Under the pieces are notes generated by a model, which ran no database searches, was not told the DNA's origin, and worked only from the letters and a program-made list of their open reading frames with translations. A program made the position numbers and the translations under genes. Of a DNA stretch of 64,000 bases, positions 58,901 to 64,000 are shown one piece after another; the first letter of the stretch is position 1, and every line of letters begins with the position of its first letter. This DNA comes from Podospora bellae-mahoneyi. Taxonomy: Eukaryota > Ascomycota > Sordariomycetes > Sordariales > Podosporaceae. The DNA lies in NCBI RefSeq assembly GCF_035222275.1, contig NC_085885.1:248001-312000 (forward strand). The letters are read 5' to 3'.

Positions 58901-59305
58901 TATGACGAACCCCTATCCAGAACCTCTGAAAGGGATACTGGTTGAAGGCACTTCTGAATAATCCTGGTTCGGTACAGCTAAATAGTGTACAACAGTGGCT
59001 TATCTCGATCATAACAGTTTAGATACTAACGATTGTGACTTATATTACATACTGCGGAACTGTCTATCTACACCAGCTAGTTCCTCCGTATGTATAGATC
59101 AGGGGACCGTGGACCGTTGACTTACAGACGGTCCTCGGTCCTCTCCGGATTGGCCGATACTGGACCGTGGACCGTGAGACCCACCACGGTCCCCGGTCCC
59201 CACCTTATTGGTCCGTTCCGTCCTGCTGGACCGTGAGCCCCGCTCGATCGCCCGGTCCAGCCCTAATTGGTCCGGTGTGCCCCACTGTCTCCCAAAACCG
59301 TGACA
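58901..59305 (-). repeat. LTR copy A2 (U3 type A), solo LTR with intact target duplication
   Basis: 405 bp, minus orientation, bounded by TATGT at 58,896-58,900 and 59,306-59,310. Its U3 is nearly identical to A1 (two transitions). Its R-U5 instead matches B1 closely, and the TATA/stem-loop junction is intact. No internal region adjoins it, so it is a solo LTR. Confidence 0.85.
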
Positions 59306-59518
59306 TATGTACAGTTTAGAAAAACCTTTTAATTAAAGAAATATATAATATTTAAATACCATTAACTAATTGAATAAAGCTATTATATTAAGTGGTATCT
59401 TAAATCTTTATGGAAAATATATATATTAATTAAGTTATAATATTGGTTTTTACCTTTATTTCTTTTATATATAATATAGGTATATTCTCTGTAGGTATGG
59501 TATTTATTTATGTAAATT

Positions 59519-59740
59519 TGTCACGGGTCTGGCCTGAAGCTGACAGACTGATGGATACTGGGTACGTGCGGACCATGTGGGGCATGTGGGACTCTGGGAT
59601 CGAGAGTGAGTAGTTAAAGCTTTGCCCTGTTTAAAAGCCCTGCTTTGCAGGCACTGCTGCAATTTCCTCTTTATTTTTCTTTAGCTTACAATTGAATTAA
59701 TTAGTATGATATAACTGCTGTTTTGTCCCAGAACTTACCT
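59519..59740 (+). repeat. GC-richer LTR-like island, type D
   Basis: Starts TGTCACGGGTCTGGCC and contains GTTTAAAAGCCCTGC, a possible core promoter, followed by a pyrimidine-rich stretch. It resembles the beginning of an LTR unrelated to types A-C. It is little affected by RIP. The far end is undefined. Confidence 0.4.
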
Positions 59741-59862
59741 AAGCCGTAAAAAAGACCTTTTAATTCTATTATCCGCTTTTATACTTTATATTAACTTCTC
59801 TGATATTAAGCCTTAATTATAATGCAATTTCTTAATCTACTAAAAATAATAAAATCTACTCT

Positions 59863-60280
59863 TGTTACAGTTAAGCTAATAGGCAGGTAAGACAATGCGA
59901 GTGGTCGGGGACGCGCTCAGCTAATCAAAAGATTAAATAAGGGACAACTAATTGAAAGGTAATTAAAGTGATTAGATATAATTACTATGGATACGGACGG
60001 AACTAATTAGGGCGCAATGAAAGCAACTTAAGTATACTTAAAATAATTATTAGTAGGGCTAGTTAAAAATATTTAGGGGGGTTGAAATTTAATTAATCTA
60101 GAGCTTTAGAGTCTACATATACGGGAGATTTAAATGAAGATTCAATAATTATATGAAAAAGGTCTAATATGATATATACAACGGAAAGTAAAGAAATGTT
60201 TACTGGTAATACTTAGCCGAATGTATATGATAAGTTAATTTAAACTTTAATCATACTTGAAACAACTAAGTTACGGTTTT
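59863..60280 (+). repeat. Possible 5' LTR of gypsy 2
   Basis: Begins TGTTACAGTTAAGC, like type B, then diverges (AATGCGAGTGGTCGGGGACG). A TATA-like CTACATATACGGGAG lies at about 60,112. The end is uncertain. The inverted pair ACGGTTT/AAACCGT lies at about 60,275-60,292. Gypsy pol remnants follow in the same orientation. Confidence 0.4.
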
Positions 60281-62580
60281 TCGGGGAAACCGTCAACCTT
60301 TAAAATACTATAAATAGTACCAAAGTAAAAATATTAAAGAATAATCCTATATTAACTAGTAAAGTCGTTATTATGTCAAGAAAATAAGAAAGATAAATAA
60401 CTTTAAGTCATAACCTGTTAAAAAATTTCTCAGGCGGTAATATTAGTAAGTAATAATGTAAAACACACTTGATTTTGCTATAATTCTAATATCAAACTAG
60501 AATATGATAAAGAAAAAAGAAAAAGAAGTTATTATAAAGCAAATATTTTTAATGTAAATTTTCTTGAAGAAAGTACTACCCTTAAATATTACGCTCGAAG
60601 GAAAAATGTTTTTAGGTATATTCTACATTATCAATATAGAATTTTTTTAAACAACAATCTATTTTTTTCAAAAATTATGATTCAAGAATTATAAAATGGA
60701 TTATTGATTGAATGGATGGTAATCACTTACGGTGAAAAGAAGCATAAATATATATTATTAATAATAGAAGAATTTAAATATATATGAAGTAAAGTATAAG
60801 ATGAAAACCCTTTATAATACTACAGTAAGAAATATAACAAAAGGAAGAAAACAGAAACGGTACTAATGAAATACCGGAGATACTTAGCTTTTATAATTAA
60901 GTATTTCGAGAAACTAATAGAATGAGGACTAGCAAATTTTGGAATTAAATTAAAAGAAGGAGTTAAATTATATTTATCTAAAGTTTATAACATTAACAAT
61001 ACATAAGATAATAAATTATAGAAATATTTCAATAACAGCTTTTCCTGAAAAAGAGTCACAAAATTTATATTAGTAATAAAGTACCCGTTTTTGCCGCACT
61101 GAATAAAGACTGATCCACGATTATATATGAACTACCATTAGTTATAAAACGAAATAATAAAAAATGATTATTTATTAGTATTAACGGTTGAATTACGGGG
61201 TTAACTAATAGAATTATAATGGTTTATATTTTGAAATATAGTAGTTGGGTATATATATCCATGTATAGATTCAAGAAAAAGTAAAGAAAAAGTAGTATTC
61301 GTATGCTTTCTAATTTATTTTAAATATTCCCTAATATTATTTATCCTTATTGATATACATACGATGTTTAAATTTCTCCTCAACTATACTATTGAAAAGG
61401 ATTCCAATAAAACAGGAATATATCATTTTGACGATGTTTTCATATACTTGTATAGCTTAACAAGGTATAAGCGTCGAGCACGAAAAATATGTTTTATACT
61501 ACATAAAACCATAGTTTTGGTAAATAAGAAAAAACGAGTTTTGTATCTAAAAATTTATATATTTAGCATATTCAATATTATCAACTAAGGTTTATATAGA
61601 GTTTACAATGATTACGGTTATTAAGAATTAATTCATACTATAAATATGAATATATATTAGGGAGTTTTTAAAGATTATTAGTTTTTGTTATCGGAGATAC
61701 GTAAGTACTATATACTTATTTCATTGTTTAATTTGAGAAAATCGAGAGTTATAGTAGAGGTAGAAGAAAAAGTAGGTATTTCAGGACCTAAAAAAAGCTA
61801 TTGTAAAAAGATGTAGTATTTAGATGTTAAATCCTGATTGACCGTTCAATGTCGAAATGAATATATTTAGCTATATAGTTAAAAAATCACTCAGTTAGAA
61901 AAGGAGGACGTAAAGTAATATCCGGGGATTTTTTGTGTATGAAATTCCAAGGGGCTTATTAAATAGGTTACTTACTATTATTGAAACGTTCGAATAATAC
62001 AGGCTATATTTTTAGTAGTATTAATCATAGAATATACGTTACACACATTGTAGTAATTTATCATAGGTTATTATTATTAAGGTTTTTAATAACCGGTAAA
62101 ATACGTAATCAAAGTTTCTATTAAAATTTATTCCTAAATTAATTAAAAATATGCATTAGAAAATATTAAGGTAAATATAGTTAACCGGAGAACCGAATAT
62201 CATTAAGATATCCTTAGACAATTATTAGTCTTAATTTGAAAATACCGGAGGATACTTTTAAGGTTTTAGCATATATATAAATAAAGTATTACGTTATATA
62301 TTATAAATAAATTACATTGAATGAATATTAAGGAAGGTTGAAAGCGAGAATACCAAATAATATGAATATGAAAAGTTGAAACTATGAAATATTTCAAAAG
62401 ACAGAGACGATTATAATCTTAGAACCGGGCTTACGTAAAGCTAGGTACTGAAATGATATTAACGAAGGAAATTTACGAATTGAAGTTTCAAAGGTCTATA
62501 AATATTACTCAAATTATTAAAGAAATTAAATGATATTTAAATTAGCCAAGAATGAAGGAAAATGTTAAAAAAGTTATTTA
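60281..62580 (+). mobile_element. Ty3/gypsy retrotransposon 2, partial, RIP-destroyed
   Basis: RT remnants on the plus strand: YHFDDVFIYLYSLTRYKRRARKI near 61,420 is the YLDDILIYS motif with both aspartates kept, inside a 74-codon open frame. DIHTMFKFLLNY precedes it. RNase H and integrase-type order is suggested to about 62,570. No 3' LTR is visible, and the element appears truncated before the pogo copy at 62,769. Confidence 0.6.
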
Positions 62581-62768
62581 ATGATACGATACCGACGGTA
62601 TGGATAAGGGAGATACTGAACGGTGTGTCCGAACTGATTGATTGATTGAGATACCGGAGGAAAGCTACCTGACGAGAACGGGGTATTAATGAAGCTATGC
62701 AACGTGCCCGACCAAGGTTCCAGACAGCCTGTCCAGATTTCGTGTCTTTAACTATATAATAATGTATA
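62581..62768. other. GC-richer flank of pogo 2
   Basis: About 190 bp with little RIP (for example CCGACCAAGGTTCCAGACAG). The 94-codon minus open frame across it is not recognisable. It could be the little-mutated end of gypsy 2 or an unrelated fragment. Confidence 0.35.
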
Positions 62769-64000
62769 ACGTGCGTAATAAGCGAGCGCAACAGACAAGC
62801 GAGCGCAACACTTTTTAACACCCTACCACAACTATCCTCAATTACACAACCATAACGCTAGGAAACTACAATAACTGAATTAGAAACAAATAAATTAGAT
62901 GATTCTGCAGCCTCCTTGCAGGTGCGTATATTATGGCCAGGCTTGCCCCACATACCACAGCACTAAATCTTCGTACGAGACCCCCCTGTACCACCACCAT
63001 TTTGGCATGTTTCCTGGGCTACCTGCTCACCTACAGCCTTCTGATCTAGTAGATCCTGTGCCTTTTGTACAGTAAGTGACCCTCCAAGCAGTACATGTGT
63101 TTTTTTAGCTCTCCGTCTCTTATTAAACTCCTCATTAGCCTTGCGTAGCGAAGAGACCACTGCACGGAAAAAGGTTACTTCGTACATTATACTTATTACT
63201 TCCTTAGTAAATTAATTTATAGCGGCTAGTATTAAAGTTAAAGTGCTAGTTTAATAACTAGAAAATTGAGTTTTAATAAATATTAACCATACGGTAGCCT
63301 CCCGAGAGTTATATAACATTTAAGAGATCCAAGGTAGTACCGTAGTTAGGCTTAAGGCTAAGGATATTAGCATACGAAGCTTTATATCTAGCTTAAAAAG
63401 TACCTTCTTTAAATCGTATAGTATAAGGCTAGTAGTATCCGTAAGGCTACCTTATATAGTTTTCTCCGCTATTAGAAGCAAAGAAGGTTTTGTGGAAGGT
63501 ATAAAGGAATTTAAATATACCTATATAATTAATATATACATATATATATATATTAATTCCTTAATTTAGCGGCCGTACGCTTACTTTGATAGCCTAAAGG
63601 TATTAATATTAAGTAATTAGAGGTAATATAAAGAATATAAAGATATGTAAAGCGTAGTAATATTATTTTATTGATAATAATAATTAAATTCGCTCGAGTA
63701 ATTACTTTTATGACCGTTAAGAATTAATAACCGGTATTTACTTTTTACCTGAATCGTTATATAATGATTAAAGTTTTTAATTAATTTAAGCTTACTATAT
63801 TGATAATTTAATCATTATGAATAATTACAATATACTAGATAAATAGTAACTTATATTTGATATTTTAATTAATAAGATAATATTATATAGTTAAGAAAGA
63901 TAAAGAAAAAAACAATTTAATTAAAGTTATTAACTTCCTAAATTACCGTTATTCATTTGCGGTTATTAAACTAAATAAATATTGCTTTATTAAAGCTATT
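62769..64000 (-). mobile_element. Pogo/Fot-type transposon 2, cut by the window end
   Basis: The left end starts ACGTGCGTAATAAGCGAG after TA (62,767-62,768). As in pogo 1, a motif (AAGCGAGCGCAACA) occurs twice within the TIR, separated by GAC. The transposase is on the minus strand with its start beyond the window. The terminal 400 bp are hardly mutated, while 63,190-64,000 is AT-rich and full of stops. Confidence 0.8.
62920..64000 (-). pseudogene. Pogo 2 transposase, C-terminal part, partial and broken
   Basis: The minus strand from 63,187 reads MYEVTFFRAVVSSLRKANEE, KRRRAKKTHVLLGGSLTVQK and KAVGEQVAQETCQNGG. A stop at 62,963 follows, then in the same frame the zinc-knuckle-like CCGMWGKPGHNIRTC. 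This is the usual C terminus of fungal pogo-type (DDE_1) transposases. The stop corresponds to a single C-to-T-type change. The rest of the gene lies in RIP-decayed sequence and past the window end. Confidence 0.7.

Noticed and set aside
33500-64000. CRISPR array, prophage or bacterial mobile element
   Set aside because: The repeats are eukaryotic LTRs and TIRs; no regularly spaced short repeats are present and the host is clearly fungal.

Overview
The window comes from a filamentous ascomycete, most likely a Sordariomycete of the Sordariales type. Genes carry short introns of about 50 to 100 nt with GTAAGT-like donors, CTAAC/CTGAC branch sites and CAG/TAG acceptors. The gene products include striatin (PRO11/HAM-3 type), a Zn2Cys6 regulator and a DUF1996 secreted protein. 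The right half shows the C-to-T/G-to-A decay typical of repeat-induced point mutation (RIP). Functions were assigned by motif recognition only; no database search was run.

Layout. Bases 1-33,300 are ordinary GC-balanced gene space with 14 protein-coding loci (13 intact, one pseudogene). In order: a PIN4/Cip2-like RRM-R3H RNA-binding protein (+); MET22/HAL2 bisphosphate nucleotidase (+); a DUF1996 secreted protein (+); striatin (-); RAD14/XPA (-); PHO88/SND3 (-); an NMNAT-like nucleotidyltransferase (-); a dead short-chain dehydrogenase (+); APC10/DOC1 (-); MRE11 (+); TAF10 (+); mitochondrial uS19m/RSM19 (-); a Zn2Cys6 transcription factor (+); and an ER-resident PDI-like protein with an HDEL tail and no CxxC (-). 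I derived exon structures by joining donors and acceptors so that phase and family motifs agree. These are mostly independent housekeeping genes (DNA repair, cell cycle, transcription, ribosome, ER targeting), not a single pathway or cluster.

At about 33,500 composition changes abruptly to an AT-rich desert that continues to the window end. It holds no intact host gene. It contains RIP-destroyed Ty3/gypsy elements in both orientations (pol about 38.4-43.2 kb +, 50.3-56.8 kb -, 60.3-62.5 kb +). It also holds two pogo/Fot-type DNA transposons whose terminal repeats carry a doubled motif (33,796-35,291 and 62,769 to beyond the end), several long terminal repeats, and apparent RIP-decayed tRNA-like modules near 43.3-43.5 kb. 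The region resembles a heterochromatic island or centromere-like block, but its function cannot be decided from sequence.

The most interesting points are these. (1) LTR copies share one conserved R-U5 core, beginning at a TATA box and stem-loop, but carry at least three unrelated U3 modules, which suggests promoter-module swapping. (2) The HDEL PDI-like gene next to the desert appears to need two consecutive 8-nt micro-exons and has lost its redox motif. (3) The pogo elements have duplicated subterminal motifs inside their TIRs. (4) tRNA-like relics lie between gypsy pol and its 3' LTR.
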